Notes under the pieces: generated by a model
What the model was told of the DNA's origin: nothing
Databases searched by the model: none
The model's input: the letters and a program-made list of their open reading frames with translations, nothing else
Part shown: positions 8,542 to 18,307 of the stretch, piece by piece
Layout: each line of letters begins with the position of its first letter
Position numbering within the stretch: position 1 is the stretch's first letter
Assembly: GCF_016464375.1 (NCBI RefSeq)
Contig: NZ_JADDIU010000016.1
Span: forward strand, 1 to 64,000
From: Bacillus renqingensis
GTDB lineage: Bacteria > Bacillota > Bacilli > Bacillales > Cytobacillaceae
Direction of reading: 5' to 3'
Length of the DNA stretch: 64,000 nucleotides
Translations under genes and position numbers: made by a program

Positions 8542-8636
8542 TACATCACCCTAATTTCATAATGTACTGCCTGTATAAAAATATAGTACCTTATTTTCTG
8601 TGCGCTGACAAACTGATAATTTATCGGATTTTTTTA

Positions 8637-8663
8637 TTGCAAAAATTGAACCAGGAGTATAAT
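8637..8663 (+). promoter_or_regulatory. Probable promoter of the DHA2 exporter
   Basis: TTGCAA (8637-8642) and TATAAT (8658-8663) are 15 bases apart, slightly short for sigma-A, in the divergent region between the TetR gene and the exporter. The exporter ribosome site AAGGAGG lies just before ATG 8724. TetR control of this promoter is inferred from the layout only. Confidence 0.5.
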
Positions 8664-8723
8664 ATAAGAAAGTATGAAATGAGAGTACAAAAAGTTGAAC
8701 AATTAGTTTAAGGAGGAATTTTA

Positions 8724-10262
8724 ATGGACCACGTTCAGAAACAAACGAAGCGTCCGCCATACGGGATTATTGCCGTCCTGATGGTTGGGGCATTTATTGC
8801 ATTTTTAAATAATACATTATTAAATATCGCACTGCCTTCCATTATGAAGGATTTAAAAATTGAAGCATCAACGGTTCAGTGGCTAACGACAGGCTTTATG
8901 TTAGTGAATGGGATATTAATTCCAACGACTGCCTTTTTGATTCAGAAATATACTGTTCGCAGAATATTTTTATCGGCGATGTGTTTATTTACAATAGGGA
9001 CCATTATTGCAGGTACAGCCCATGTCTTTCCCATTTTATTAACAGGCAGGATGCTTCAAGCTTCCGGGTCGGCTATTTTGATGCCAACCTTAATGAACGT
9101 TATGTTAGTAAGCTTCCCAGTGGAAAGAAGAGGAACAGCAATGGGCGTGTTTGGCTTGATTTTAATGTCCGCACCAGCTATTGGTCCAACATTATCAGGC
9201 TGGATTGTCGAACATTATGATTGGCGAATGTTGTTTCACTTCATTACTCCTATTGGTATTGTCGTAATATTACTAGGCTTTTTCCTCATAAAAGATAAGA
9301 AAGAGAAAGTTAATATTCATCTGGATTTTATTTCGCTTATCCTATCAAGTGTCGGGTTTGGCGGTATTCTTTATGGCTTTAGTTCTGCAGGGGATAAAGG
9401 CTGGGATAGTCCTTTGGTATATGGAACGATTGCAGTTGGGGCTATTTCGTTAACCATATTTATTCTCACGCAGTTAAGAAAAGAGCAGCCATTGTTAAAT
9501 TTCCGTATCTATAAATACCCAATGTTTGCCTTGTCATCAGCGATTACCATGGTTGTCAATATGGCAATGTTTTCGGGGATGCTTCTGCTGCCAATTTATG
9601 TTCAAACCATTCGCGGTATCTCGCCAATGGATGCAGGGCTGATGCTCCTTCCAGGTGCTATTTTAATGTCGTTAATGTCACCGTTAACTGGTAAATTATT
9701 TGATAAGTATGGCGGGCGTATTTTAGCTGTCATTGGCTTAGCGATTACAACGGTCACCACCTATTTCTTCAGCAAATTAGAACTGGATACCAGCTACACT
9801 CACTTAATCATTTTATACTCCGTACGGATGATGGGCATGTCCATGGTAATGATGCCAGTTTCGACAAATGGCTTAAATCAGCTGCCGGCCCGCTTCTATC
9901 CACATGGTACAGCGATGAACAATACGTTAAATCAGGTAGCCGGTGCGATTGGAACTGCCTTGTTGGTTACGATTATGTCCAATCATACAGCAACACGAGC
10001 GAAAGAAATTGCTGCATCTGCTAAGGCTTCTATGGCCAACATGACAGCACCGCCAACTCCAGCAGCAGTTGCTGAAATGAAACACCAGGTTATGATGAAA
10101 GCCATGCTTGATGGTATTAATTACTCATTCGTTGTCGCAACAGGTATTGCAGCCGTCGCGTTTGTCCTTGCCTTCTTTATTAAACGGGCAAAACAAGCGA
10201 AAGATCCAGGTGATTTCAAACCTGCTGGTAAACAAGTAAAGGCTAAGTTAGTGGAAAATTAA
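8724..10262 (+). CDS. DHA2-family (EmrB/QacA-type) MFS multidrug exporter
   Basis: A 512-residue proton-coupled drug exporter with about 14 predicted membrane helices, as expected for the 14-TMS DHA2 group. The family signature is visible in the early part: an NxALPxI segment (LLNIALPSI, about residues 33-41), QWLTTGFML in helix 2, and GR-x-LQ-x-x-G motif C-like residues (TGRMLQASGSAILMP). The ATG has a strong AAGGAGG. It is divergent from a TetR regulator and followed by a terminator, so it is probably an inducible single-gene efflux unit. Substrate not deducible. Confidence 0.92.
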   Translation: MDHVQKQTKRPPYGIIAVLMVGAFIAFLNNTLLNIALPSIMKDLKIEASTVQWLTTGFMLVNGILIPTTAFLIQKYTVRRIFLSAMCLFTIGTIIAGTAHVFPILLTGRMLQASGSAILMPTLMNVMLVSFPVERRGTAMGVFGLILMSAPAIGPTLSGWIVEHYDWRMLFHFITPIGIVVILLGFFLIKDKKEKVNIHLDFISLILSSVGFGGILYGFSSAGDKGWDSPLVYGTIAVGAISLTIFILTQLRKEQPLLNFRIYKYPMFALSSAITMVVNMAMFSGMLLLPIYVQTIRGISPMDAGLMLLPGAILMSLMSPLTGKLFDKYGGRILAVIGLAITTVTTYFFSKLELDTSYTHLIILYSVRMMGMSMVMMPVSTNGLNQLPARFYPHGTAMNNTLNQVAGAIGTALLVTIMSNHTATRAKEIAASAKASMANMTAPPTPAAVAEMKHQVMMKAMLDGINYSFVVATGIAAVAFVLAFFIKRAKQAKDPGDFKPAGKQVKAKLVEN

Positions 10263-10266
10263 ACAA

Positions 10267-10300
10267 TGGAGGTGACTTTCGTAGTCACCTCCATTTGCTT
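10267..10300 (+). terminator. Rho-independent terminator
   Basis: Perfect arms TGGAGGTGACT (10267-10277) and AGTCACCTCCA (10283-10293) with a T-rich tail, directly after the exporter stop. Confidence 0.85.
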
Positions 10301-10362
10301 TATACTCATTTCTATAGAGAAGAAGTCGTGCCCGATAGGGAATAAATAAGGGAGTGGTATAA

Positions 10363-11130
10363 TTGCGTGTTGTTTCATTATGTCCCAGTAATACTGAAAT
10401 AATCGAATATTTAGGGCTGACGCACCTGTTAGTTGGGGTAGATGATTATTCAGATTGGCCGCCAGCGATTGGGGAACTGCCAAGATTGGGCCCGGATTTA
10501 TCAATCAATATCGATTTAGTGGAACAATTGCAACCGGATATGGTCCTTTCGTCGTTAAGTGTTCCGGGAATGGAAAAAAACGTTGAAGCATTACAGAAAC
10601 GAGGAATCCCTCATATTGTTTTAAATCCGCAATCGTTAAAGGAAATAGAGCAGGATTTATTGACTGCGGCTGAGGTGCTGGGGGAACGGGAACAAGGAGT
10701 AAAGGCCGCTAAACAATTTCGTTCTAGACTTGAAAACATAAAACAATGTACATTAAAGATTGAATACAGACCTTCATTATATTGGGAATGGTGGCCAAAG
10801 CCGATTTTTACACCGGGAAAAATAAACTGGCTTACAGAAATTTCCGAAGCAGCCGGGGCCGTTAACATTTTTAAAGATGTTGAATTAGCGAGCGTCCAAA
10901 CGGATTGGGAAGATGTAATTAGCCGTAAACCCGATTATATATGCCTCGCATGGGTTGGGGTTCGAAAAGAAAAAGTTCAAAAAAGCATCCTAACGAAACG
11001 TCCTGGTTATGAAAGCCTTGGATATCCGAGTGATGAACGAATATTGATTTTGGAAGAAGAGCTCTACTGCCGTCCATCACCAAGATTACTGGACGGACTC
11101 GAAAAGCTGGTTAGTATCATACATGGATAA
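10363..11130 (+). CDS. BtuF-like (cobalamin-type) ABC substrate-binding domain protein without signal peptide
   Basis: A 255-residue periplasmic-binding-protein fold of the BtuF/FhuD class. It begins directly with the domain (RVVSLCPSNTEI, then GLTHLLVGVDDYSDWP), and YWEWWPKPIFTPG plus PDYICLAWVG are typical of cobalamin-binding relatives. No signal peptide or lipobox precedes it, so it would stay in the cytoplasm. It may bind a corrinoid or have been recruited to another role rather than feeding an importer. It starts with TTG after AAGGGAG. No permease or ATPase genes are adjacent. The B12 link fits the riboswitch at 4.1 kb but does not prove the ligand. Confidence 0.8.
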   Translation: MRVVSLCPSNTEIIEYLGLTHLLVGVDDYSDWPPAIGELPRLGPDLSINIDLVEQLQPDMVLSSLSVPGMEKNVEALQKRGIPHIVLNPQSLKEIEQDLLTAAEVLGEREQGVKAAKQFRSRLENIKQCTLKIEYRPSLYWEWWPKPIFTPGKINWLTEISEAAGAVNIFKDVELASVQTDWEDVISRKPDYICLAWVGVRKEKVQKSILTKRPGYESLGYPSDERILILEEELYCRPSPRLLDGLEKLVSIIHG

Positions 11131-11185
11131 AGCCCTTTCACAAAAGAGTGAATAAGATCATTTTTTAATTTTCTAAAAAATCGTA

Positions 11186-11214
11186 TTGACATTCGTACCA
11201 TTTCTGAGGATAAT
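11186..11214 (+). promoter_or_regulatory. Sigma-A promoter of the proBA operon
   Basis: TTGACA (11186-11191), a 17-base spacer and GATAAT (11209-11214) form a near-consensus vegetative promoter upstream of the T-box leader. The predicted transcript start is about 11221. Confidence 0.8.
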
Positions 11215-11220
11215 CAAAGG

Positions 11221-11473
11221 AAATAATAATTTGAAATGGTATGGGACTAGTAAATCTGTGGAACGTGATAGAGAGTGAAACCCAGCGGCTGGAAGGTTTC
11301 TCACGGAAAGCTGATTGAACCTGCCCTAGATAAACTGCTTATGCAAACATAAGCCGGCATATGACCCACGTTACGGGTTCAAGAGGGTGCCTGACACTGG
11401 CATCAACAAAGGTGGTACCGCGGAAACGACTTTTCCGTCCTTTATATAAGGACAGAAGAGTCGTTTTTTATTT
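11221..11473 (+). promoter_or_regulatory. T-box leader (proline-responsive) of proBA
   Basis: The leader has the T-box sequence AAGGTGGTACCGCGG (11409-11423), a stem I region with AGAGAGTG and GAACCTGCC, and a terminator of complementary arms around 11426-11468 ending in a T-run. CCT in GAACCTG is the likely specifier codon (proline), which fits the downstream proline genes. Uncharged tRNA-Pro should stabilise the antiterminator and turn the operon on. The specifier was placed by eye. Confidence 0.92.
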
Positions 11474-11493
11474 TTCAAAAAGAGGGTTTTAGT

Positions 11494-12606
11494 ATGAAGA
11501 AACAACTGGTGGTTGTGAAAATTGGCAGCAGCTCGTTAACAAATGACTGCGGAACGATTTGTGAAGAGAAGCTTGAAGATCACGTTGCGGCGCTTTCCTC
11601 CTTAAGACAGCAGGGGCATGATGTTATCTTAATTTCATCCGGTGCGGTTGCCGCTGGGTTCCATGCCCTGGGTTATCCGGACAGACCGAAGACAGTTGCC
11701 GGAAAGCAGGCTGCGGCGGCAGTTGGTCAAGGGTTATTGATGCAGCATTATAATCAGCTTTTTCAGCAATATGATATTGTGCCGGCACAAATATTGTTAA
11801 CCAGGGAGGATTTTTACACCCAGGCTCGATTTCAAAACCTTTATTCAGCAATAATGGAATTGCTTCACCGGGGAATGCTGCCGATTATCAACGAAAATGA
11901 TTCTGTTTCGATTGATGAACTAACTTTTGGCGATAATGATATGCTATCGGCACTTGTAAGCGGCTTTTTACATGCCAATGCGCTGATTATATTAACCGAT
12001 GTAAACGGACTTTATGACGGAAATCCAAAAGTGTCCAAAGAGGCGAAGAAATATCATTACCTTACAGAGGTCACAGACCAGCTTATTGGCATTGCCGGCG
12101 AAAAAGGTTCCTCCGTTGGTACAGGTGGGATGAAGTCGAAGCTACTTGCAGCGAAAAAGGCTTTATCACTCGGGGTTAGCGTATTTGTTGGTACAGGATC
12201 AGGCAAGGAAAAACTGGTTGATATTTTGGCGGGCAAGGGGGACGGAACGTATATCGGCGGTCCATTCCAAGCACAGATGCAAATGAGAAAGCAATGGATT
12301 GCCTTTCACTCCCATGTTGGCGGGATTATTGAAATCGATGAAGGGGCCGAGCAGGCAATCGTTCAAAAAGGGAAAAGCCTGCTGCCGGTTGGAGTGACGA
12401 ATGTAATTGGTGAGTTTAATGCCATGGATGTGGTCGAAGTTCGCAACCAAAAAGGAAAAATCATTGGCAAAGGGCAGATTTACTTTTCCTCAAAGGATCT
12501 GGTGAAAGTGAAGGGGCTGCCGAGTGCCGAAACGAAACGTTTTTCCATTAATAAAAAAGGAGAGGTCATCCATCGCGATAATTGGGTGAGCTTACGAGAG
12601 GGGTAA
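11494..12606 (+). CDS. proB: Glutamate 5-kinase
   Basis: First enzyme of proline synthesis, phosphorylating glutamate to gamma-glutamyl phosphate in the cytoplasm. The 370 residues comprise an amino-acid kinase domain (KIGSSSLT near the N-terminus, [29 protein letters not shown]) and a C-terminal PUA domain (about residues 280-360), the usual bacterial architecture. The start ATG follows AAAGAGGG. It is the first gene of a two-gene operon, ends 4 bases before proA, and is controlled by the T-box leader. Confidence 0.97.
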   Translation: MKKQLVVVKIGSSSLTNDCGTICEEKLEDHVAALSSLRQQGHDVILISSGAVAAGFHALGYPDRPKTVAGKQAAAAVGQGLLMQHYNQLFQQYDIVPAQILLTREDFYTQARFQNLYSAIMELLHRGMLPIINENDSVSIDELTFGDNDMLSALVSGFLHANALIILTDVNGLYDGNPKVSKEAKKYHYLTEVTDQLIGIAGEKGSSVGTGGMKSKLLAAKKALSLGVSVFVGTGSGKEKLVDILAGKGDGTYIGGPFQAQMQMRKQWIAFHSHVGGIIEIDEGAEQAIVQKGKSLLPVGVTNVIGEFNAMDVVEVRNQKGKIIGKGQIYFSSKDLVKVKGLPSAETKRFSINKKGEVIHRDNWVSLREG

Positions 12607-12610
12607 GGGT

Positions 12611-13852
12611 ATGAGTGAGTTGTTAAAAAAGGCAGAAAAATTAAAAATAGCTTCAAAGAAATTAGCCGTGCTTTCAGCTGAAGAAAAAAACGAAGCGTTG
12701 TTATATATGGCTGATACGATTGCGAGGGAAAAGGAAGCCATCTTGCGAGAAAATGAAAAAGATATCCAGAATGGGAAGGAAAAGGGACTTTCCGCTTCCC
12801 TTTTGGATCGGCTGCTGCTGACGGGTGAAAGAATCGACCAAATCGTGGAGGGTGTACGGCAGGTTGTGGCACTGGAAGATCCGATTGGTGAGATAATTGA
12901 GGCATGGGAACGGCCAAATGGGTTGCAGATACAAACTATTCGTGTGCCATTGGGGGTTATTGGGATGGTATATGAAGCCCGCCCGAATGTGACAGTGGAT
13001 GCGGCAAGTCTTTGTTTGAAGGCTGGTAATGCAGTGCTATTAAGAGGAAGCACTTCAGCACTTTATTCTAACAAAATCCTCGTTCAGGTGATGCACAACG
13101 CCTTTCTTGAGACAGCGATTCCAGCGGATGCCGTACAGCTATTAGAGGATACAAGCCGGGAAACTGCTTCCCAAATGTTTAAGCTAAATCAATATTTAGA
13201 TGTCCTCATTCCTCGCGGCGGGGCAGGTCTGATACAATCGGTAATGCAAAATGCAACGGTTCCGGTGTTGGAAACAGGTGTCGGCAACTGCCATGTTTTC
13301 ATTGATCGAACAGCCCAGGAAAACATGGCCATTGAGATTACAGTCAACGCCAAGCTGCAGCGGCCATCTGTTTGTAATGCAATCGAAACAGTGCTTGTTC
13401 ATAAGGAGTGGCCATACATTCATGAACTTTTCCGTACCCTTCATGAAAAAGCTGTTGAACTGCGTGGGGATAAGGAATTAGCTGCCAGATTTCCCTATGT
13501 GATAGAAGCGACGGAAACGGATTGGTCCAACGAATATTTGGCACCGATTTTAGCCGTTAAACTCGTTGACGATATACATGAAGCGATTGACCATATTGAC
13601 CGGTATGGTACGAAACATTCTGAAGCGATCATTAGTGAAAATCAAGAAAATGTTCGGTTATTTTTCCAAGCGGTCGATGCCGCGGCATTGTATCATAATG
13701 CTTCCACTCGTTTTACCGATGGCGAGCAATTTGGTTACGGGGCGGAGATTGGGATTAGTACGCAAAAGCTTCATGCCCGCGGGCCGATGGGACTAAAGGC
13801 CTTAACAACGACGAAAGCCATTATTCAAGGAAACGGGCAGATTCGCAGTTAA
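12611..13852 (+). CDS. proA: Gamma-glutamyl phosphate reductase
   Basis: Second proline enzyme, reducing gamma-glutamyl phosphate to glutamate semialdehyde with NADPH. The length (413 aa) and aldehyde-dehydrogenase-like motifs are typical: [28 protein letters not shown], and the catalytic-cysteine region [14 protein letters not shown] 12611 lies right after proB with GAGGGG overlapping the proB stop, so the two are translated from one T-box-controlled message. No proC lies nearby. Confidence 0.97.
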   Translation: MSELLKKAEKLKIASKKLAVLSAEEKNEALLYMADTIAREKEAILRENEKDIQNGKEKGLSASLLDRLLLTGERIDQIVEGVRQVVALEDPIGEIIEAWERPNGLQIQTIRVPLGVIGMVYEARPNVTVDAASLCLKAGNAVLLRGSTSALYSNKILVQVMHNAFLETAIPADAVQLLEDTSRETASQMFKLNQYLDVLIPRGGAGLIQSVMQNATVPVLETGVGNCHVFIDRTAQENMAIEITVNAKLQRPSVCNAIETVLVHKEWPYIHELFRTLHEKAVELRGDKELAARFPYVIEATETDWSNEYLAPILAVKLVDDIHEAIDHIDRYGTKHSEAIISENQENVRLFFQAVDAAALYHNASTRFTDGEQFGYGAEIGISTQKLHARGPMGLKALTTTKAIIQGNGQIRS

Positions 13853-13982
13853 AAAGTACGAATGCTTAACGCATTTATCGTTACTCAAACGTGGCGCTTA
13901 TTTGGCTGGATTTTGCGAACCTATGTATTTTTTCAAAAAAAGCGGGTACACTGTGGGGGAAAATGATAAAAGGAGAGACGGA

Positions 13983-14228
13983 ATGTCTATAGAAGAAGGG
14001 ACCAAGTTTCAAATTTCTCAAAGTATTCAAGGGTATTTTAACTCCGCAGAATCAATGACCGTGATATCCAATAACGGAACGACGGTTCAATTTACCCTGG
14101 GAGATGGCAAAGGTGCCGGTGCCATGCCAATCGAGCATTTAAATCATTTGCTTAAAAAATCGACCTTAACCAAAATCCCCAATAAAAGAGCCTTATTGAA
14201 TTCAGACCAAGAAGAACAAATTAGTTAA
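13983..14228 (+). CDS. Small hypothetical protein
   Basis: An 81-residue soluble protein with no recognised family. ATG 13983 is preferred over the longer in-frame extension to 13902 because it has AAAGGAG 8 bases upstream. The sequence is polar with a predicted beta-rich middle (TVISNNGTTVQFTLGDG). It is separated from proA by 130 bases and followed by a strong bidirectional terminator. Function unknown. Confidence 0.6.
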   Translation: MSIEEGTKFQISQSIQGYFNSAESMTVISNNGTTVQFTLGDGKGAGAMPIEHLNHLLKKSTLTKIPNKRALLNSDQEEQIS

Positions 14229-14236
14229 GGCTGTAA

Positions 14237-14275
14237 AACAGGGACTTCCAAACAATAGGAAGTCCCTGTTTTTTA
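14237..14275. terminator. Bidirectional terminator
   Basis: Perfect 13-bp arms AACAGGGACTTCC (14237-14249) and GGAAGTCCCTGTT (14258-14270), with T-runs usable on both strands. It serves the small gene on the left and the convergent permease gene on the right, whose 3' end it touches. Confidence 0.88.
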
Positions 14276-15562
14276 ACCAATCGAGTGCAACAGGAAATTG
14301 GTTAAAAACAATATAGAGATAATACAGATTGATAGAGATAGTTGCTTTTGCTTGTTTGTAAAAAGTTTTACCAATGGATAGGCAATAAAACCGAAGGCGA
14401 TCCCATCTACGATGCTGTAGGTTAATGGAATCATGATGATGATTAAAAAAGCAGGGAACGCCTCGGTAAAATCAGAAAAATCGATATTGACAATATTGGT
14501 TAACATTAATCCGCCCAGTATGATTAAAATCGGTGCGATGGCGGAATCAGGCACTAATTTTATAAAAGGGATAAAGAAGAGTGTTAATAAAATGCAAAAC
14601 CCTGTTACAACAGAGGTTAAGCCTGTTCTTCCACCAGCTGTGATGCCTGCAGCCGTTTCTACCGTTGAAACGGTCGGACTGGTACCGAAAAATCCGCAAG
14701 TAATCGCTGAAAGGGAAATGGCTTTTAAGGCCTTTGGATTTTTTTCCGGTGCTTGAAGCATTCCATCTACTTGGGAATGGAGTAAACCAATATTTTCAAA
14801 CACGAGCACTAAGGCAAGGGAAAACGTAGCTGTCCAAAATGGAATCGTGGCGATTGTACCGAAATCAAAGCTGAAAAACACCGTTTTATATTCTTTAAAT
14901 GAAAGCAGACTCGTATCCATCGATGAAAAATGAATAACCCCAAAGAAAAAGGAAATGATCGTCCCGGCGATGATACTGATTAAGAAATTTCCGGGTACTT
15001 TCTTTAAGAATAAGAAAAGAGTAATCATCAAATTAATAATCGAAGCCAACACGATTGGCGACGATAAATCACCCAATCCAACAAAATTATTGGGATTTCC
15101 GACGATTAAGCCACTTTTTTGCAGCCCGATAAAGGCAATAAATAAACCAATTCCGACTGATATTGCTTCTTTCAGGGAGGTCGGTATCGACTTAGAAATA
15201 ATCGTCGATAATTTGGTAAACGCCACAATCGCAAATAAGATACCAGATAGGGCAACCGCTCCTAAAGCCTCCATATAGTTTAAGCCTAAGGAACCGACGA
15301 GCGTATAAGTAAATAAGGCATTGATTCCCATCCCGGGAACAATAATCAACGGTGCATTTGCGATGAAGGCAACCAATAAACAGCCCACAAATGAGGCAAA
15401 AACCGTTGCGATGATCCCGGCTTCCAGCGGTATTCCTGAGTCATGAAGAATATGACCATTCACGGCAATAATATAAATGATGGAAAAAAATGATGTTAAC
15501 CCTGCTGTAACCTCCTTCTTTAAATTGGTATTGTTTTCCTTAAGTTTGAAAACTCCTTTCAT
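14273..15562 (-). CDS. NCS2-family purine permease (AzgA/PbuG-like)
   Basis: A 429-residue membrane transporter of the AzgA branch of nucleobase transporters (hypoxanthine/guanine or adenine uptake). It begins FKLKENNTNLKKE, close to the conserved opening of this branch, and contains PLIIVPGMGINALFTYT, EAISVGIGLFIAFIG and TSPTVSTVETAAGITAGGRTGL, which line the substrate site in the family. Twelve or more hydrophobic helices are visible. No convincing ribosome site precedes the ATG, and no purine riboswitch was found upstream. Monocistronic. Confidence 0.9.
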   Translation of the reverse strand: MKGVFKLKENNTNLKKEVTAGLTSFFSIIYIIAVNGHILHDSGIPLEAGIIATVFASFVGCLLVAFIANAPLIIVPGMGINALFTYTLVGSLGLNYMEALGAVALSGILFAIVAFTKLSTIISKSIPTSLKEAISVGIGLFIAFIGLQKSGLIVGNPNNFVGLGDLSSPIVLASIINLMITLFLFLKKVPGNFLISIIAGTIISFFFGVIHFSSMDTSLLSFKEYKTVFFSFDFGTIATIPFWTATFSLALVLVFENIGLLHSQVDGMLQAPEKNPKALKAISLSAITCGFFGTSPTVSTVETAAGITAGGRTGLTSVVTGFCILLTLFFIPFIKLVPDSAIAPILIILGGLMLTNIVNIDFSDFTEAFPAFLIIIMIPLTYSIVDGIAFGFIAYPLVKLFTNKQKQLSLSICIISILFLTNFLLHSIG

Positions 15563-15674
15563 TTATGATCACACTTTCGTAAAACGCCCTCTCCCACCCG
15601 CATTTCGTCATAAATCATACGTATGCCGTCAATCATTATAACACAGAAGAAAAGCAAAACTAAAGAGGTGCAAT

Positions 15675-17198
15675 TTACTTTTCAATCTTTAAACCAACAT
15701 TTCCATAGACCGTTTTGAAAAAAGTAAACTCCCGATTTTGAAATGAATGTCTCACCTTTTCTGCCGTAGGTTTTCTAATATTAATCTTCTGATAATCATC
15801 ATACCTTAGAAAGATGGAATAGGTGGATGGAGGCAGGTGGCTTAATAGAGCGAAATCAATCTCCAGGTTCCCATTACCGCTGCTATCCACCACTACAGGA
15901 AATGATGCTTCATTCAAGCCATTTTTTGTATCACGAATCAGCACATCTGTAGTTGAATTCATATAATCCCCATATACGGTAAAGGTGAGACCATACCGAT
16001 TTTGAGCAAAATAATCATCCTTATAAATCGCATGCATCGGAACTCTAATATGAATATTTTCGTCTTTAAAAATCATATAGGGGAGCCGCTCCTTAATCAC
16101 AACCTCCTTGATTTTCTCTCGCTTATTCCAAGCATACAGCTTTTCCAGCTTGCGATACTTTTTTTCGCGAAAAAGCTGATAGACGACTTTATTCATCGGT
16201 TGCAGAAATTCCTCAGAAAACTCATAATCTAATCTTTTCGCCGTTTTTACTACTTGTTTCAGCTTGTAATAATAGACCTGCTTAAGCTTTGTTTTTTGAA
16301 AATGCGGGGTCGTAAAAAATCTGGCGATCGAATCGATTTCATATAAGCGATTTAACATCATCTTCTGTTTTTCTGTTTCCCAGTTTTTATTGAGAATATG
16401 GTGGATGACCTTCAGATTGCAATTCGTCTTTTGCATGATATTGGTTTGGTTGGACAAACGTGTCTCTTGATTATCGATCCGGTTTAAAAAATAGATTGGT
16501 TTTGTTGTTGTGGAAATCGAAGTGCAATGCGCCAAGACCTCCATAAAAAATTGTTTGTCTTCTGCATATTTCATTTCCGGAAAGGTAATCTGATTCTTCT
16601 TTACCACTTCTGTCCTTACCATTCTTGCTCTGGGACCTAGATGATAGAAAATGTGCGGGATTGAGAAGGGAGATACACTTCGGCGTTCTTTACAAGATTC
16701 ATGCTCTCCGATAACGCTCGTCCCATTCGTTTTCACCTGCAAGGTTTTCCCTACGGCATAATCATCACCCGTTTCCTCCAAGATGGAAGTTAGAAGTTCC
16801 AATCCAGTCGGTTCCAGCCAATCGTCGGCATCCAAGAAGGTGATATATTTGGAGTTTGATAATTGCATCCCAATATTTCGCGGGCGTCCGGGGGTACCGG
16901 TATTCTTTTTTAAGAAGACAACAGTGATGTTGTCAAACCGGGAAGCATAATCTAACAAAATCTCTCTTGATGAATCGGTGGAACAGTCATCGATCAGAAT
17001 GTATTCCATCTTATCCGGTCCAAGTGACTGCTGAACCACCGAATCGATTGTTTTTCTTAGATATTTTTCTGCATTAAAAACCGGGGTAATGACGGTAACT
17101 AATGGAGCATTTCGTCGCTGCTCCCCCATGATGGTATATTCCCAATTGTTTTGATTACGTGGTTTCAACAATTCAACGATATTCTTCATGGTTTTCAC
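15675..17198 (-). CDS. Family 2 glycosyltransferase with C-terminal extension
   Basis: 507 residues with a GT-A domain at about residues 30-250: TVITPVFNAEKYLRKTIDSV, ILIDDCSTDSS, and the metal-binding DAD-W segment (TFLDADDW). A helical middle and a beta-rich C-terminal region (about 400-500) follow, reminiscent of wall teichoic acid glycosyltransferases such as TarS or TarQ. It likely adds sugars to a cell-surface polymer from the cytoplasmic side. The start is GTG 17198 after GGAG, with an ATG 9 bases further in as an alternative. Stands alone. Confidence 0.85.
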   Translation of the reverse strand: MKTMKNIVELLKPRNQNNWEYTIMGEQRRNAPLVTVITPVFNAEKYLRKTIDSVVQQSLGPDKMEYILIDDCSTDSSREILLDYASRFDNITVVFLKKNTGTPGRPRNIGMQLSNSKYITFLDADDWLEPTGLELLTSILEETGDDYAVGKTLQVKTNGTSVIGEHESCKERRSVSPFSIPHIFYHLGPRARMVRTEVVKKNQITFPEMKYAEDKQFFMEVLAHCTSISTTTKPIYFLNRIDNQETRLSNQTNIMQKTNCNLKVIHHILNKNWETEKQKMMLNRLYEIDSIARFFTTPHFQKTKLKQVYYYKLKQVVKTAKRLDYEFSEEFLQPMNKVVYQLFREKKYRKLEKLYAWNKREKIKEVVIKERLPYMIFKDENIHIRVPMHAIYKDDYFAQNRYGLTFTVYGDYMNSTTDVLIRDTKNGLNEASFPVVVDSSGNGNLEIDFALLSHLPPSTYSIFLRYDDYQKINIRKPTAEKVRHSFQNREFTFFKTVYGNVGLKIEK

Positions 17199-17370
17199 AT
17201 CAACTCCGCTTAAATTCTCATCTTATTCATCGGCATAATTTTCAACTTTTATTCGAAAAAATAGGACGCTAGCTAAATTATATGATTTTTTACATAATTT
17301 ACACTACAGTTGGCAGAAAAATGTTAAAATAATCGTTGTGACTATTTTTATCTATAGGGGGAATTAAAAA

Positions 17371-18297
17371 TTGGATTCAATGTTTTCCAAACCAAAAGGA
17401 ATCGGGGAAATTCTCGATCACACCTTTAGCTTAAGTAAGGGTCGGTTTAAGGATTTTTTCATCATTTTCCTAATCCTATTTGGACCGATTTATTTAATTG
17501 AAGCCATCATTCAACTGGCTGCCGGAACCAGCTTTTTCAGAGAGGTAGGCGGCGGCAGCACTTGGTATGAGCAAATATTGAACGGCTTTGCGGAAAGTGG
17601 AACGATTGATTCCGACAGCTTTGGGGATGTCATTGGGCTTATTGTCGTCATTTTGTTGACCGTTATCCTTGGTCCGGTAGCTGAAGCGGCGATTCTGTTC
17701 AGCATCGATCATATTCGAAAAAATAAAGAATTCACCGTCAAAGCGGTAATTAAGCAGGCTTTTTCCCGGTTTTGGCCGATGTTTTTCAGCAGTATATTAT
17801 TCGGAATCATCGTCTTCGGGATCGTTATCATTCCAATTTTCATCGTGGCATTTTCCGGGGCATTGGGCTCCATGGCGGACCCGTTCATTGGTGTTTTACT
17901 AGCCATCGTGCTCTTTTTCGCTTGTGCTGTGGGAATTATCTACCTATTAACACGTTGGAGCTTTTATTTTGGCTCGGTTGTTCTTGAGCGTAAGTCACCG
18001 GGATTTGGCAGAAGCTGGCGCCTAACGCGCGGTCGCACATGGGCTTTAATCGGCCTTTATCTAATCTTTTACTTGATTATTTCCATTGTTAGTTTTGCCG
18101 TTGAAGCCACTCTCGGTTTGGCTTTAGGAACTAGCGTCTTACAATCGATCATTTCTAACCTTGTCACAATGATTACAACAATGATTTTCTCTGTGGGCTA
18201 TGGTGTGATGTATTTTGACTTAAAGACGCGTCATGATGCCGATGATTTAAAAGAATTAATCGACGACTATACGAATCCGTCATTAGAAAATAAATAA
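17371..18297 (+). CDS. Integral membrane protein of the MoxR-DUF58 cluster
   Basis: A 308-residue protein with about six hydrophobic segments (roughly residues 28-50, 85-110, 140-165, 170-200, 225-250 and 260-280) and short cytosolic tails. It resembles the family annotated as glycerophosphoryl diester phosphodiesterase membrane domain-like, but carries no catalytic part. TTG 17371 is chosen because AGGGGG sits 9 bases upstream; ATG 17380 is too far. It heads a tight five-gene operon through 22307. The role is unknown, probably an envelope component assembled or regulated with the MoxR ATPase. Confidence 0.78.
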   Translation: MDSMFSKPKGIGEILDHTFSLSKGRFKDFFIIFLILFGPIYLIEAIIQLAAGTSFFREVGGGSTWYEQILNGFAESGTIDSDSFGDVIGLIVVILLTVILGPVAEAAILFSIDHIRKNKEFTVKAVIKQAFSRFWPMFFSSILFGIIVFGIVIIPIFIVAFSGALGSMADPFIGVLLAIVLFFACAVGIIYLLTRWSFYFGSVVLERKSPGFGRSWRLTRGRTWALIGLYLIFYLIISIVSFAVEATLGLALGTSVLQSIISNLVTMITTMIFSVGYGVMYFDLKTRHDADDLKELIDDYTNPSLENK

Positions 18298-18307
18298 GGT
18301 GATGACT

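Noticed and set aside
15563..15674. Purine riboswitch upstream of the NCS2 permease
   Set aside because: The spacer lacks the conserved three-way junction and loop sequences of the purine aptamer.
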